DNA of 39,111 nucleotides, taken from contig JAATGV010000022.1 of NCBI GenBank assembly GCA_015654475.1, positions 1-39,111 of the forward strand, given 5' to 3'. The position numbers and the translations under genes were made by a program. The DNA is from Actinomycetales bacterium (GTDB taxonomy: Bacteria > Actinomycetota > Actinomycetes > Actinomycetales > Microbacteriaceae). The notes below the pieces were generated by a model. The model worked only from the letters and a program-made list of their open reading frames with translations. It made no database searches and was not told where the DNA came from. Of this stretch, positions 15,835 through 24,175 are shown in pieces; the stretch's first letter is position 1; every line of letters starts with the position of its first letter.

Positions 15835-17193
15835 CTACCCGTTGTAAGAAGCGCTGTGCCGACCTGCCGCACTTTTCACGTGCATACGGCCAGGCGCCAC
15901 CGCTCCAAACCGTGAGGCGAACGTCCCACCTCCCAAATCGAACAATGGCCTCACCCCCACCTGCACAAACGACACGAAGCTATAGCCGAGCATTACCGCG
16001 TTGACGGTAACCAACGCAGGCGTGACCACCTCGTTCCACGGCAGGTTTGCCAGGAATGCGGGATGGAACCACGAGGTGTACAGCAAAAGATTCGCGGCCG
16101 TATAGGCGACGATCGCCCACAGCGGGATGGCAAGAACCACGAAAAAAGGAATCAGCCACAAACCATACTGCGGCGAATCAACCTTGCCGAGCAGCATGTA
16201 TGACACCGCCATCGCGCCGGCGACACCGATCCAGGGAAAATCCCCCGTGCTACGAAACCTGCGCCAACCCAACCAGAATGCGAGAGCACAACCACACAAA
16301 ATCGCCAAAGACGTTATTGCCGTTGCAAGAGCGAGATACCTCCCATCGATGCCATTCGCATCATGGAAAGGGAGCGTCCACCAATACCAGATGGACAACG
16401 TGTTGCCAGAGATCGCGCGATAGCTCTGAAACCGGAACGACGCCATCCACCCCTCAAAACCGAGAATCGCAAACGGAAGATTGCCTGCGATCACCACACC
16501 CACCGTGATCAACACAGGTCGTGCCGCAGCAGCGACACGATCCCGCAGGTCTCCCCCACGCCGTAACGCAAGCCACAAAGCGAGCGGCAAAACAAAAAGC
16601 GCCGGATAGAGCTTGAACAAGCATCCGATACCGAACAGCACCGCGGCTGCCACGCCCCGTTTACGGTCAGACCACGAAACCGGCCCGCGCAAAACAAACG
16701 CAAAGCCAAGCACCGTTGCCAGCACCGGGTAAAGATCCCAGTTATACGACGCATACAGCAGCAGGAGCGGAGAAAAGGACCATACATACGCCCAATTGCC
16801 GACAAGAAACACCAACGCGAGAGCGACACAGGTCGCCAGCAGGCCCGCAACAATAGTGCTGATCAGAAAAAAATCGTCATACGTGGTGGAGGGCAGCGCC
16901 GTCAGCCACATCGCAAGCCCCGAGAACACTGGATACTCCACCGCTCCGTTGCCTAAGCCGTCTGGCGGCACGAACGTGCCCACAATGTACGGAGGCACGT
17001 GCAGATACAGCTGACGCCCTGCCCACATTGTGTACAGGTCGGAGTAGCAGAGGTAAGGAATGTATTGCGAGATCCACTCATAAAAACCACTCGGCACGGC
17101 GCACGCGGTTCGCAAGCCATACCCGATGCCGGTCAGCGACCAGACTGCCATCACATTCGATAAAGCAAGTAGCACCAGCTCCCGACGCCGCAT
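15835..17193 (-). CDS. Polytopic membrane glycosyltransferase, GT87/mannosyltransferase-like
   Basis: 452 residues with about 10-12 predicted transmembrane helices. Between the first helices is a long outside loop (YLCYSDLYTMWAGRQLYLHVPPYI) with acidic and Tyr/Pro residues, then KLYPALFVLPLALWLALRRG, the 'LFKLYPAL' region typical of the DUF2029/GT87 family of polyprenyl-phosphate-mannose dependent transferases of actinobacteria. It probably adds sugars to cell-wall glycolipids from the outer face of the membrane. The donor and acceptor cannot be told. It starts at ATG 17193, downstream of a large hairpin. Confidence 0.75.
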   Translation of the reverse strand: MRRRELVLLALSNVMAVWSLTGIGYGLRTACAVPSGFYEWISQYIPYLCYSDLYTMWAGRQLYLHVPPYIVGTFVPPDGLGNGAVEYPVFSGLAMWLTALPSTTYDDFFLISTIVAGLLATCVALALVFLVGNWAYVWSFSPLLLLYASYNWDLYPVLATVLGFAFVLRGPVSWSDRKRGVAAAVLFGIGCLFKLYPALFVLPLALWLALRRGGDLRDRVAAAARPVLITVGVVIAGNLPFAILGFEGWMASFRFQSYRAISGNTLSIWYWWTLPFHDANGIDGRYLALATAITSLAILCGCALAFWLGWRRFRSTGDFPWIGVAGAMAVSYMLLGKVDSPQYGLWLIPFFVVLAIPLWAIVAYTAANLLLYTSWFHPAFLANLPWNEVVTPALVTVNAVMLGYSFVSFVQVGVRPLFDLGGGTFASRFGAVAPGRMHVKSAAGRHSASYNG

Positions 17194-17250
17194 ATGACCA
17201 TCCCTCCAGTTGCACCACTGTCACACAAACTACCCAATATCTGGTTCGTC

Positions 17251-17330
17251 GTTGCTTCTAACAGAGGAAATGCCCCGCCTCCGCGAGAATAGTGGCTTCG
17301 ACCCCGGGCATTTCCTCTGTTAGAAGCAAC
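17251..17330. repeat. 25-bp perfect inverted repeat between tRNA-Arg and the glycosyltransferase
   Basis: Bases 17251-17275 are the exact reverse complement of 17306-17330, with a 30-base loop. The hairpin lacks a T-tract on either strand. The 318-base gap it sits in (17194-17511) has no convincing gene; the apparent plus-strand frame there is the antisense of the tRNA. It could be a processing/termination structure after tRNA-Arg or a miniature inverted-repeat element. Confidence 0.85.
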
Positions 17331-17511
17331 CAGTCTCACAGCACGCAGCAAGCTGGGCGGGGCAGAGCATGCGAAACAGCAAAATTCAGGTGGGGAAGCT
17401 CTCTGCCAACATCACTGAGGCAACGAGGCAACGAGCACAGGAAACGGGAGCGAGGCAGGAGGCGGCAAGCGCAGAGGAGCCGAGCTAACGCCCGACTCCC
17501 CAATGTTCATG

Positions 17512-17587
17512 TGGTGCCACCGACAGGATTCGAACCTGCGACGCGCAGTTTAGGAAACTACCGCTCTATCCCCTGAGCTACGGCGGC
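17512..17587 (-). tRNA. tRNA-Arg, anticodon CCT
   Basis: A 76-base cloverleaf with encoded CCA. Acceptor GCCGCCG/CGGTGGC; anticodon loop TTCCTAA (anticodon CCT, reads AGG); T-loop TTCGAAT. All stems pair, with one G-T in the anticodon stem. Confidence 0.95.
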
Positions 17588-17640
17588 GAGAACAACAAGT
17601 TTAGCGCTCCAGCAAGAGCACCTACCGAATAATATGTGGG

Positions 17641-18960
17641 CTAGCAACCGGCGATGCCTGTTGCTCCGTGGGCCTTGAGCCACTGCAACGGATCAAGCAT
17701 GGTGCTTCGTTCGGAGACTGACGTCTCGCCAGTACTTGCATCATGAATTTCCAGATGCATATGAGGCCCAGTAGAAATGCCGGTGTTGCCCACCTCGGCG
17801 ATCTTCTCGCCTGCAGTAACTTTCTGTCCCGCGGTGACGAAGACCCCGTCTGGGTATTCGTGCAGATAATAAAAATCGACTGTCTCGCCCGTGGCCAGTA
17901 CAGATCGAATCTTGGCATAGGTCGCGCCGGCCGCGTTTCCGATTTCCGTCACAGTGCCATCGGCGACCGCGAAAATCGAAGTCGTCAACGGGGCCGCAAA
18001 ATCTTGGCCCGTGTGATAGTCACCACGACCAAGCGCGGAGACGTACCGATACCCGATGCCCGAAGTGAGGTGGTACGAGCCATTGGGAAGCGGATAGACG
18101 ATGCTTCCGCTTAAATCCGCACCTGCGACAGTGCATGCTGCCGTGAGCGCCGTCGAATCGTCGGCAGCCGCCGCCTCCTGCTGCAGCCCCATCGCGTCAC
18201 GAGTCAAGCTCGCCCCGCTGGTGGCACCAGACGTGTACGCCTGCTCGGCTTCGGCATGTGCAATCGGCACAAGGGTTGTCGGGGCCACTACCGAGACCTG
18301 AGTGGGATCGGCAGCGTACGCAGGCAGACCCGTCGTCACGAAAATCGTCGTCGCTGCGATTGCCACGAATGTGCGGTTCCACCGCGTCCATCGATTCACA
18401 ACGGGAGCGGAGACAGCGACACGACGGCTGTTGCCCAGTCGAGAGGGGACCCGCGAAGGATCATCGGAATCGATGGAGGCATTTCCCATCGGTTGCTGGT
18501 CGCGGGTACCGCGCGTCGATGCGGTTTGGCCCGTGAAAGCAGTTCGGCCGGCAGCGCGGGCAACAGCCGGGACCGGGGAGGTCACAACAGAATCGCTTGC
18601 GTCGACCGGCGGCTTCGCCACCACGTCGGGCTCCGTACGCAGATGCGAGACGACCAGGCTCGCCGCGGCGATGGTCGCCGCCGGAAGGGCTGCTGCATCG
18701 TCTTCTGGAGCCACCGGGCTTGCCAGAGGGCTACCCACAGGAGTGTGCTGGATGCGTCGGTTGAGCAACGGTTGTGCAGTACGAGCAGAGTTGGGAGGGG
18801 CCGAACGGGACAAACGACGCTCGGACACCAGTGTCGGAGTTGCCGCTTGGGAAGAAGTCGAGGATGTGGTGAAGGGTGAAGCTGTGGTCGACGAAGTGGT
18901 TGTGGAGCCGGGGGCCGCTGACGGAGCTTCGCCCGCAGCAAGAGCCGCATGTCGAGCCAC
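17641..18960 (-). CDS. Secreted/anchored M23 family peptidase (LytM-type)
   Basis: About 439 residues. The first ~180 residues are Ser/Thr/Ala/Pro rich; a hydrophobic stretch (TFVAIAATTIFVTTGLPAYA) then acts as a membrane anchor or late signal. The C-terminal 120 residues form an M23 domain: HTGQDFAAP (His and Asp zinc ligands) and GPHMHLEIH (HxH). Such enzymes cut peptidoglycan cross-bridges; some are activators with a complete site, and here the zinc ligands are all present. The frame is open to 19098, but GTG 18960 with GGGAG seven bases upstream is the most credible start. The long cytoplasm-side or linker N-terminus is unusual for the family. Confidence 0.8.
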   Translation of the reverse strand: MARHAALAAGEAPSAAPGSTTTSSTTASPFTTSSTSSQAATPTLVSERRLSRSAPPNSARTAQPLLNRRIQHTPVGSPLASPVAPEDDAAALPAATIAAASLVVSHLRTEPDVVAKPPVDASDSVVTSPVPAVARAAGRTAFTGQTASTRGTRDQQPMGNASIDSDDPSRVPSRLGNSRRVAVSAPVVNRWTRWNRTFVAIAATTIFVTTGLPAYAADPTQVSVVAPTTLVPIAHAEAEQAYTSGATSGASLTRDAMGLQQEAAAADDSTALTAACTVAGADLSGSIVYPLPNGSYHLTSGIGYRYVSALGRGDYHTGQDFAAPLTTSIFAVADGTVTEIGNAAGATYAKIRSVLATGETVDFYYLHEYPDGVFVTAGQKVTAGEKIAEVGNTGISTGPHMHLEIHDASTGETSVSERSTMLDPLQWLKAHGATGIAGC

Positions 18961-19150
18961 GTTCACACTCCCAAAACTTGCATCGAGGTCCTTGCAGACA
19001 GAGCCCTCCCTGCTGCAACCAACACGCATCCCCTCGGCGCGAGGGCCACGTGTGACCCCTGTTGGACAATAGACCCACTCTATGCGACAAGAAACCAAAA
19101 GTCACATTTCGGTCACGAAGCAGGGAAACGCCCTGCCTGCCTGCGCGATT

Positions 19151-19846
19151 TTAACGCGATGCGACGTAAAGGTGCGCCCCGAGATCGACCGGAAACCGAA
19201 TCGTCTCGGTCCCGCCGGCAGGCGCGACCACAACGCTACCCGCTTCAATCCAGGCCTCAATCTCGACGCCAGGTTTTACCCCGATCTGCTCCAACTCGGC
19301 GAGCAGCCCCGGAGCGTATTGAATCGGTTCGCCAAGCCGTCGAACCACACCGGATACCGGAGCGTCGGAATTTTGTGCCAGCGAAGTTATCGAAACCACC
19401 CCATCGGTGAACAGAGGAGCAGGTGCTTCGCCGAGTTCTTCGAGCCCTGGTATCGGATTGCCGTAAGGCGACTCTGTCGGCACATCCAGCAGCGTGATCA
19501 GCCGTCGCTCGACATCGTCGCTCATGACATGCTCCCAGCGGCATGCCTCGTCATGGACAAGGCTCCACTCCAACCCAATGACATCGCTCAGCAACCGTTC
19601 TGCAAGTCGATGTTTGCGCATTACCCGAACTGCACGGTCACGTCCGACTTGAGTCAATTCAAGATGGCGATCGCCGGAAACGACCACAAGATTGTCGCGT
19701 TCCATGCGTGCGACCGTCTGCGACACCGTTGGGCCGGAATGCCCGATTCGCTCGGCGATTCGGGCGCGCAACGGAATGAGCCGCTCCTCTTCGAGTTCGA
19801 GGATGGTGCGCAAATACATTTCAGTTGTGTCGACCAGGTCAGTCAT
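19151..19846 (-). CDS. DtxR/IdeR-type iron-dependent repressor
   Basis: 231 residues. It has an N-terminal winged helix-turn-helix (residues 1-70, PTVSQTVARMERDNLV), a dimerisation/metal domain, and a C-terminal SH3-like domain (FPVDLGAHLYV end). The metal ligands fall at the same positions as in DtxR: Met10, His79, Glu83, His98, Cys102, Glu105 and His106. Cys102 favours iron sensing over manganese (MntR has Glu there). It represses iron uptake when loaded with Fe(II). The gene is divergent from serC. Confidence 0.93.
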   Translation of the reverse strand: MTDLVDTTEMYLRTILELEEERLIPLRARIAERIGHSGPTVSQTVARMERDNLVVVSGDRHLELTQVGRDRAVRVMRKHRLAERLLSDVIGLEWSLVHDEACRWEHVMSDDVERRLITLLDVPTESPYGNPIPGLEELGEAPAPLFTDGVVSITSLAQNSDAPVSGVVRRLGEPIQYAPGLLAELEQIGVKPGVEIEAWIEAGSVVVAPAGGTETIRFPVDLGAHLYVASR

Positions 19847-19905
19847 GGAACTCCTCCGTCAGTCTGCGGTTCGCATTGGCTGAGTACGCGCGATTCTCGA
19901 ATTGG

Positions 19906-19929
19906 TGACTACGTTAATGACTACATTAA
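19906..19929. repeat. Tandem 12-bp repeat in the dtxR-serC intergenic region
   Basis: Two adjacent copies of tgactacRttaa (19906-19917 and 19918-19929), differing at one base, lie 60-80 bases before the dtxR start in a 238-base divergent promoter region. They may be a direct-repeat operator for an unknown regulator. They do not resemble the DtxR-box palindrome. Confidence 0.5.
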
Positions 19930-20084
19930 AAGGATACCGGCGCCAGAACTATTCCCCGTCCTGCGCCCATCCGTCGAGTCCCGCCCTCATTACATAGAGT
20001 ATCCGATGACTCGGACATCACCACGGAAGCCGAGCTGCAGCGGCCAGGCACGGCCCCGTTCAGCGGTAGCCGTAAACTTGTGGC

Positions 20085-21221
20085 ATGCCATCCACCACCG
20101 TGATCCCTCCTGAACTTCTGCCAGCTGATGGGAGGTTCGGGTGCGGTCCTTCGCGGGTGCGTCCTGAGCAGGTCGCTGCAGTGGCGGCGGCCGGTGCCAC
20201 TTTTCTGGGCACCTCTCATCGTCAGGCGCCCGTCAGGGATCTGGTCGGTCGCATTCGCTCCGGGCTCTCTGAATTGTTTGCTCTACCGGAGGGGTACGAG
20301 ATCATCCTCGGCGACGGCGGCGCCTCTGCCTTTTGGGATGCCGCATCCTTCGGGCTTATCGACAAGCGAGCGCAGGCGGTCAGGTTTGGCGAGTTCAGCT
20401 CAAAGTTTGCTTCGTCGGCTTCGGCGCCCTGGCTGGAGGCCCCAGATGTACGTTCCGCTGCGGTCGGCACACTTGGCTTCGCTGAGGCGACCGCCGGAGT
20501 CGACGTGTATGCGTGGCCGCACAACGAGACCTCGACGGGCGTGTCCTCGGCCGTTGTGCGAGTCGCTGGCGCTGACCCCGATGCTCTTGTCATGGTCGAC
20601 GGTACTTCCGCTGCGGGGGGCATCGCCTTCGATTCCTCACAAGCCGATGTCTACTATTTCTCGCCACAAAAGAATTTCGCTTCAGAGGGCGGGTTGTGGC
20701 TGGCAAGCGTTTCCCCTGCCGCCATCGAACGCATCGAGCGCATCGCCGGCACAAACCGATACATCCCTGCGTTCCTCAGCCTGAAATCAGCTTTGAGTAA
20801 TTCGCGGCTCAATCAGACCCTCAACACCCCCTCCCTGACGACCCTGATTCTGTTGAATTCTCAGATTGAGTGGATCCTTAGCAATGGCGGGCTTGCCTGG
20901 GCCGACGCGCGCACCCGGGAGTCGTCGGCTTTGCTCTACGACTGGGCTGAATCCGATCCACGAACCACCCCTTTTGTGGCCGATCCGACACACCGGTCCC
21001 CTGTGGTCGTCACCATCGACTTCGACGACTCGATCGATGCTTTAAGTCTTGCGGCAATTTTGCGCGCAAACGGAATTGTGGATGTGGAGCCGTACCGCAA
21101 GCTCGGCCGCAACCAGTTGCGTGTCGGGACCTTTGTCTCAGTTGAGCCTGAGGATGTGCGCCAGTTGATCGCGAGCATCAGGTGGGTGCTCGATAACGCG
21201 CTCGCCGCATCGCACGCATAA
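20085..21221 (+). CDS. serC: Phosphoserine aminotransferase
   Basis: 378 residues, the actinobacterial class of SerC. It opens with the substrate-loop FGCGPSRVRPEQV, has GDGGASAFWD, VDGTSAAGG for the aspartate that contacts PLP, and YYFSPQKNFASEGG with the Schiff-base lysine; the C-terminal ELRVGTF-like NQLRVGTFVSVEPEDV is also present. It makes 3-phosphoserine from 3-phosphohydroxypyruvate with glutamate, step 2 of serine synthesis; it acts in the cytoplasm. It is a single gene, divergent from dtxR. Confidence 0.95.
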   Translation: MPSTTVIPPELLPADGRFGCGPSRVRPEQVAAVAAAGATFLGTSHRQAPVRDLVGRIRSGLSELFALPEGYEIILGDGGASAFWDAASFGLIDKRAQAVRFGEFSSKFASSASAPWLEAPDVRSAAVGTLGFAEATAGVDVYAWPHNETSTGVSSAVVRVAGADPDALVMVDGTSAAGGIAFDSSQADVYYFSPQKNFASEGGLWLASVSPAAIERIERIAGTNRYIPAFLSLKSALSNSRLNQTLNTPSLTTLILLNSQIEWILSNGGLAWADARTRESSALLYDWAESDPRTTPFVADPTHRSPVVVTIDFDDSIDALSLAAILRANGIVDVEPYRKLGRNQLRVGTFVSVEPEDVRQLIASIRWVLDNALAASHA

Positions 21222-21353
21222 GGCTGAAACGCCGCCGACCGAATCGCCGGCGCCACGCTGCGTCTGTAACCCGCGCTGCTTGCGCCACGTGCGACGAAAC
21301 CTCGACCAGCCGAGCACGCGCATGTAGGCTCAGCCCGACAAAGGCAGGGTGCT

Positions 21354-22709
21354 TTAACGGCGATTATCCGCATCAGTGAACGATTGTGCCTCGGGCAGCG
21401 GGATGGGCCCGGTCTCGGGATGCTCGATCGGCACCCCATGCACATCGTTCGAAGACCCAACCAAACGCCCGGCAAAGGGAACCCTGCCGGCCAGTTCAGT
21501 GAACGTGGTTGCGCCGACCACGAGCGACCAGAGAACGGCACCGACGACCGCGACAGCGCAGCCGATGGCGCCGACCCAAAATGTCGCGGCCGGGCTCACA
21601 ACGTCGCCGATCCAGCCAACGAGCGGAGCACCGATGGGGCTGCCGCCAAGAAATACCGCAAGATAGATGGCCATCACTTGGCCGCGCACTCGAGCAGGTG
21701 CGCCCAGCTGAATGTAGGCATTCGCGCCCGTGGCAAGCCGAATCATGAAGAACCCTGCGACAAGAAGTATGCCTGCGAAGACCAGGTAGTTTTTGGTCAA
21801 TGCTCCGGCGGCAAGAGCCAGCCCCAGCCCTGCGGTGGAGGCGATCAGCGTGCCGATTCGGGGGGCGCGGGAACTTGCCGCGAAGAGGCCACCTGCGATC
21901 GAGCCCACGGCCATCGCCGAGTTCAGAAGCCCAAAGTCTCCGGCACCGCGGCCAAACTCAACCCGTGACATCAAAGCGATGGTGACCTGGGTGTTCATTG
22001 CTGTCACCGAAACGACAAACATGACGGCTGTCACGACGACCAGCCGAGGGTTGTCGCGCAGATACTTGAAGCCGTCGCGAATATGCACCGTGCCCGGTGC
22101 AGGCCGAGGCGGTTGATGCAGTTCGGAGGTACGAATCATGCGCAAGGCGACGATGGTGGCGATATAGGAGAATCCATTGATGGCGAGCGCTACGCCAGGC
22201 CCGACCAGTTCGATGAGGATACCGGCGAAGGCCGGCCCGATCAGGCGAGCGCTGTTGAATGAGACGCTGTTGAGACTCACCGCGTTGGTGAGGTTCTCGT
22301 GTGTGACCAGTTCAGATACGAACACGTTGCGCGATGGTGCATCGACGGCGGCGATCACTCCGATCAGCGCGGCAAGAACGAACACGTGCCACAACTGAAC
22401 GACACCGGTAAGAACGAGAATCGACTGCGCGAATGCAGTAAGACCGAGCCCAAGCTGGGTGCATAGCAGGATCGCGCGCTTCGAATACCGATCGGCGAGA
22501 AATCCGGCAAGTGGTGCGAGAACAAGTTGCGGACCGAACTGCAACCCGATAGTGATGCCGACCGCGAGGCCCGAATTCGGGGTAAGCATTGTCAGAACAA
22601 TCCAGTTTTGGGCGATCCGCGCCATCCACAGACCCACATTGGAAATCAGGATGCCCACAAACCAGATTCGATAGTTACGAACTGTAAGTGACTGGAATGT
22701 CTGTTTCAC
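21354..22709 (-). CDS. MFS transporter, EntS/MFS_3-like exporter
   Basis: 451 residues, about 12 transmembrane helices. The MFS signature loop after TM2 reads FLADRYSKRAIL. An N-terminal SLTVRNYRIWFVG region matches the MFS_3 (enterobactin exporter EntS-like) group. The substrate is unknown, perhaps a siderophore or drug; the dtxR gene nearby is suggestive only. Its start overlaps the stop of the DUF3027 gene by four bases, so the two are translationally coupled. Confidence 0.85.
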   Translation of the reverse strand: MKQTFQSLTVRNYRIWFVGILISNVGLWMARIAQNWIVLTMLTPNSGLAVGITIGLQFGPQLVLAPLAGFLADRYSKRAILLCTQLGLGLTAFAQSILVLTGVVQLWHVFVLAALIGVIAAVDAPSRNVFVSELVTHENLTNAVSLNSVSFNSARLIGPAFAGILIELVGPGVALAINGFSYIATIVALRMIRTSELHQPPRPAPGTVHIRDGFKYLRDNPRLVVVTAVMFVVSVTAMNTQVTIALMSRVEFGRGAGDFGLLNSAMAVGSIAGGLFAASSRAPRIGTLIASTAGLGLALAAGALTKNYLVFAGILLVAGFFMIRLATGANAYIQLGAPARVRGQVMAIYLAVFLGGSPIGAPLVGWIGDVVSPAATFWVGAIGCAVAVVGAVLWSLVVGATTFTELAGRVPFAGRLVGSSNDVHGVPIEHPETGPIPLPEAQSFTDADNRR

Positions 22710-23386
22710 GGCTGGGAGGTGTGCACCTCTGCCCCATGGTCCGGAGTCTCTGCCAGAGCGGATTTGCTCGCCTCGTCTGCGGGATCCCCGACGACAGGAA
22801 GCGATTCACCGACACCGACGCCAGCCGGATCGACTTCTACGACAGGCTCCACAGAAATGTCTGGTTCTTCGCCAGCCGGCTCATCGGAGTTCGAATCGAC
22901 TTCGCCCCCAGCCCCCGGTTCTGCGTCTTCTGAAGCATGTGCACCGTTATGCTGCTCGGCGATTTCGGCGAGTTGCTCGCTCCAGGGGCGCCACTCTGGG
23001 CTGATCAAAGCGTTTTCGCCCGGCAGCAATTCGACTTCAAGAACGGTGGGCAGCGAATCCGGTGTAGCCCGCGCGAGCGCGGCAGTCCAGAACCAGCCCG
23101 TGTACGCCCGGGTGAGGTTGGCGAACCGCATAAGAACTGCACCATCGGGCAGAACCTCGTGGCCGGCAAACTCGCCGACGGCACCGGCTGGAGCAATCTC
23201 GACTAGCGCAGCCCTCGCAAGGGGCTCGGCAGCAAGAAATACTGCGATGTCGGCATCGGTGAGCACTACAGCAGGCACCTCTACCGCAGGAACCGCCTCA
23301 GCTTCAACTGCAGGCCCAGCTTCAACTGCAGGCTCGACCGCAGATTCGTCAACGAGCGCGACCTGCAACTCGCTTGATGCATCCAT
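22706..23386 (-). CDS. DUF3027 family protein
   Basis: About 226 residues from ATG 23386 (ATG 23422 overlapping the cold-shock gene is possible). After an Ala/Val/Glu-rich N-terminus the conserved core begins at LTDADIAVFLAAEPLARAAL. It has GWFWTAALARA, then EVELLPGENALISPEWRPW, the family's most conserved segment. The C-terminal ~70 residues are acidic low complexity, shorter than many family members. Function unknown. The gene order cold shock, DUF3027, MFS is a conserved actinobacterial neighbourhood. Confidence 0.75.
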   Translation of the reverse strand: MDASSELQVALVDESAVEPAVEAGPAVEAEAVPAVEVPAVVLTDADIAVFLAAEPLARAALVEIAPAGAVGEFAGHEVLPDGAVLMRFANLTRAYTGWFWTAALARATPDSLPTVLEVELLPGENALISPEWRPWSEQLAEIAEQHNGAHASEDAEPGAGGEVDSNSDEPAGEEPDISVEPVVEVDPAGVGVGESLPVVGDPADEASKSALAETPDHGAEVHTSQP

Positions 23387-23405
23387 CGCATCGCCGTTCT
23401 CTGAA

Positions 23406-23789
23406 TCAGGCGTCAAAGTCATCGGCCACCTTGCGCAACAGCGCGGCGACCTTGCGGGAATGCGCGCCCTCTGGGTAGCGACCTCGCTTGAGCCCACCGC
23501 CGATTCCGTCAAGAAGCTTGATCAGATCCTCGACCACGATGGCCATGTCCTCGGCCGGACGGCGAGACATCTTCGACAGGCTCGGCGGCTCAGAAAGAAT
23601 GGTGACTGAGAGCGCCTGCGCGCCGCGTTTGCCGTCGGCGATGCCAAACTCGAGCCGGGTGCCCGGCTTCACACTTGTCACGCCGTTCGGCAACGAACTG
23701 GCGTGCAGAAAGACTTCGCCGCCCTCATCAGAGCTGACGAAGCCAAAACCTTTGTCCTCATCGAAGAACTTCACTTTGCCTGTAGGCAT
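23406..23789 (-). CDS. Cold-shock domain protein with C-terminal extension
   Basis: 127 residues. Residues 1-65 are a cold-shock domain with RNP1 KGFGFVSS and RNP2 VFLHAS. The C-terminal 60 residues form a helical extension (MAIVVEDLIKLLDGIGGGLKRG...) found in many actinobacterial homologues. It binds single-stranded RNA/DNA and acts as an RNA chaperone. It is the first gene of the csp-DUF3027-MFS block. Confidence 0.92.
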   Translation of the reverse strand: MPTGKVKFFDEDKGFGFVSSDEGGEVFLHASSLPNGVTSVKPGTRLEFGIADGKRGAQALSVTILSEPPSLSKMSRRPAEDMAIVVEDLIKLLDGIGGGLKRGRYPEGAHSRKVAALLRKVADDFDA

Positions 23790-23925
23790 GGAGACCTCTC
23801 TATTCTGCGCGAAGGAGCATATTCACGTTCACGCATCCCTTCATTCTACGGAATGAGCGGCCGGCCTGCCCGATATTCTGCTTTGCACGAAACCAACGAG
23901 GCCAATTCCACCGTATTCTTGAAGG

Positions 23926-24168
23926 ATGACCTCAGAAAAGCGCGACTACGAGCCATCGTCCTGGGAGCGCAGCCTCGCCGCGATGGCTGTTGGCCTCATG
24001 GCCTTGGGCGTCCTTGGGATTGCGCTGACGCTTGTGGCGGCGGCGTTCCAATGGTCGGGCAGCTTCTGGCCTATCGTGACCATGACGGTTCTGATCTCTC
24101 TGCCGCTTGCCATATTGCTCCTGATCGCGCTCGTTGTGACCGGCATCGTACGTCGACGACGAAACTAG
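23926..24168 (+). CDS. Small two-helix membrane protein
   Basis: 80 residues with two helices (AAMAVGLMALGVLGIALTLV and VTMTVLISLPLAILLLIALV) and a terminal RRRRN. Typical of a conserved small actinobacterial protein upstream of the helicase-associated gene, 8 bases from it, so likely one operon. Function unknown. Confidence 0.65.
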   Translation: MTSEKRDYEPSSWERSLAAMAVGLMALGVLGIALTLVAAAFQWSGSFWPIVTMTVLISLPLAILLLIALVVTGIVRRRRN

Positions 24169-24175
24169 TCGCGTC

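Noticed and set aside
17251-17330. Intrinsic terminator for tRNA-Arg
   Set aside because: Stem is strong but there is no T-tract on either strand and the loop is 30 bases.
17292-17576. Plus-strand 94-codon frame ending VPPTGFEPATRSLGNYRSIP
   Set aside because: Antisense of tRNA-Arg; typical spurious gene.
18302-19072. Plus-strand frame of 256 codons opposite the M23 gene
   Set aside because: Low-complexity antisense of the Ser/Thr/Ala-rich M23 N-terminus.
18961-19150. Cyclic-di-AMP (ydaO-type) riboswitch before the M23 gene
   Set aside because: Such switches often precede cell-wall hydrolases in actinobacteria, but the conserved elements could not be found here.
19847-20084. DtxR box in the dtxR-serC gap
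   Set aside because: No palindrome resembling the iron-box consensus; only a 12-bp direct repeat.
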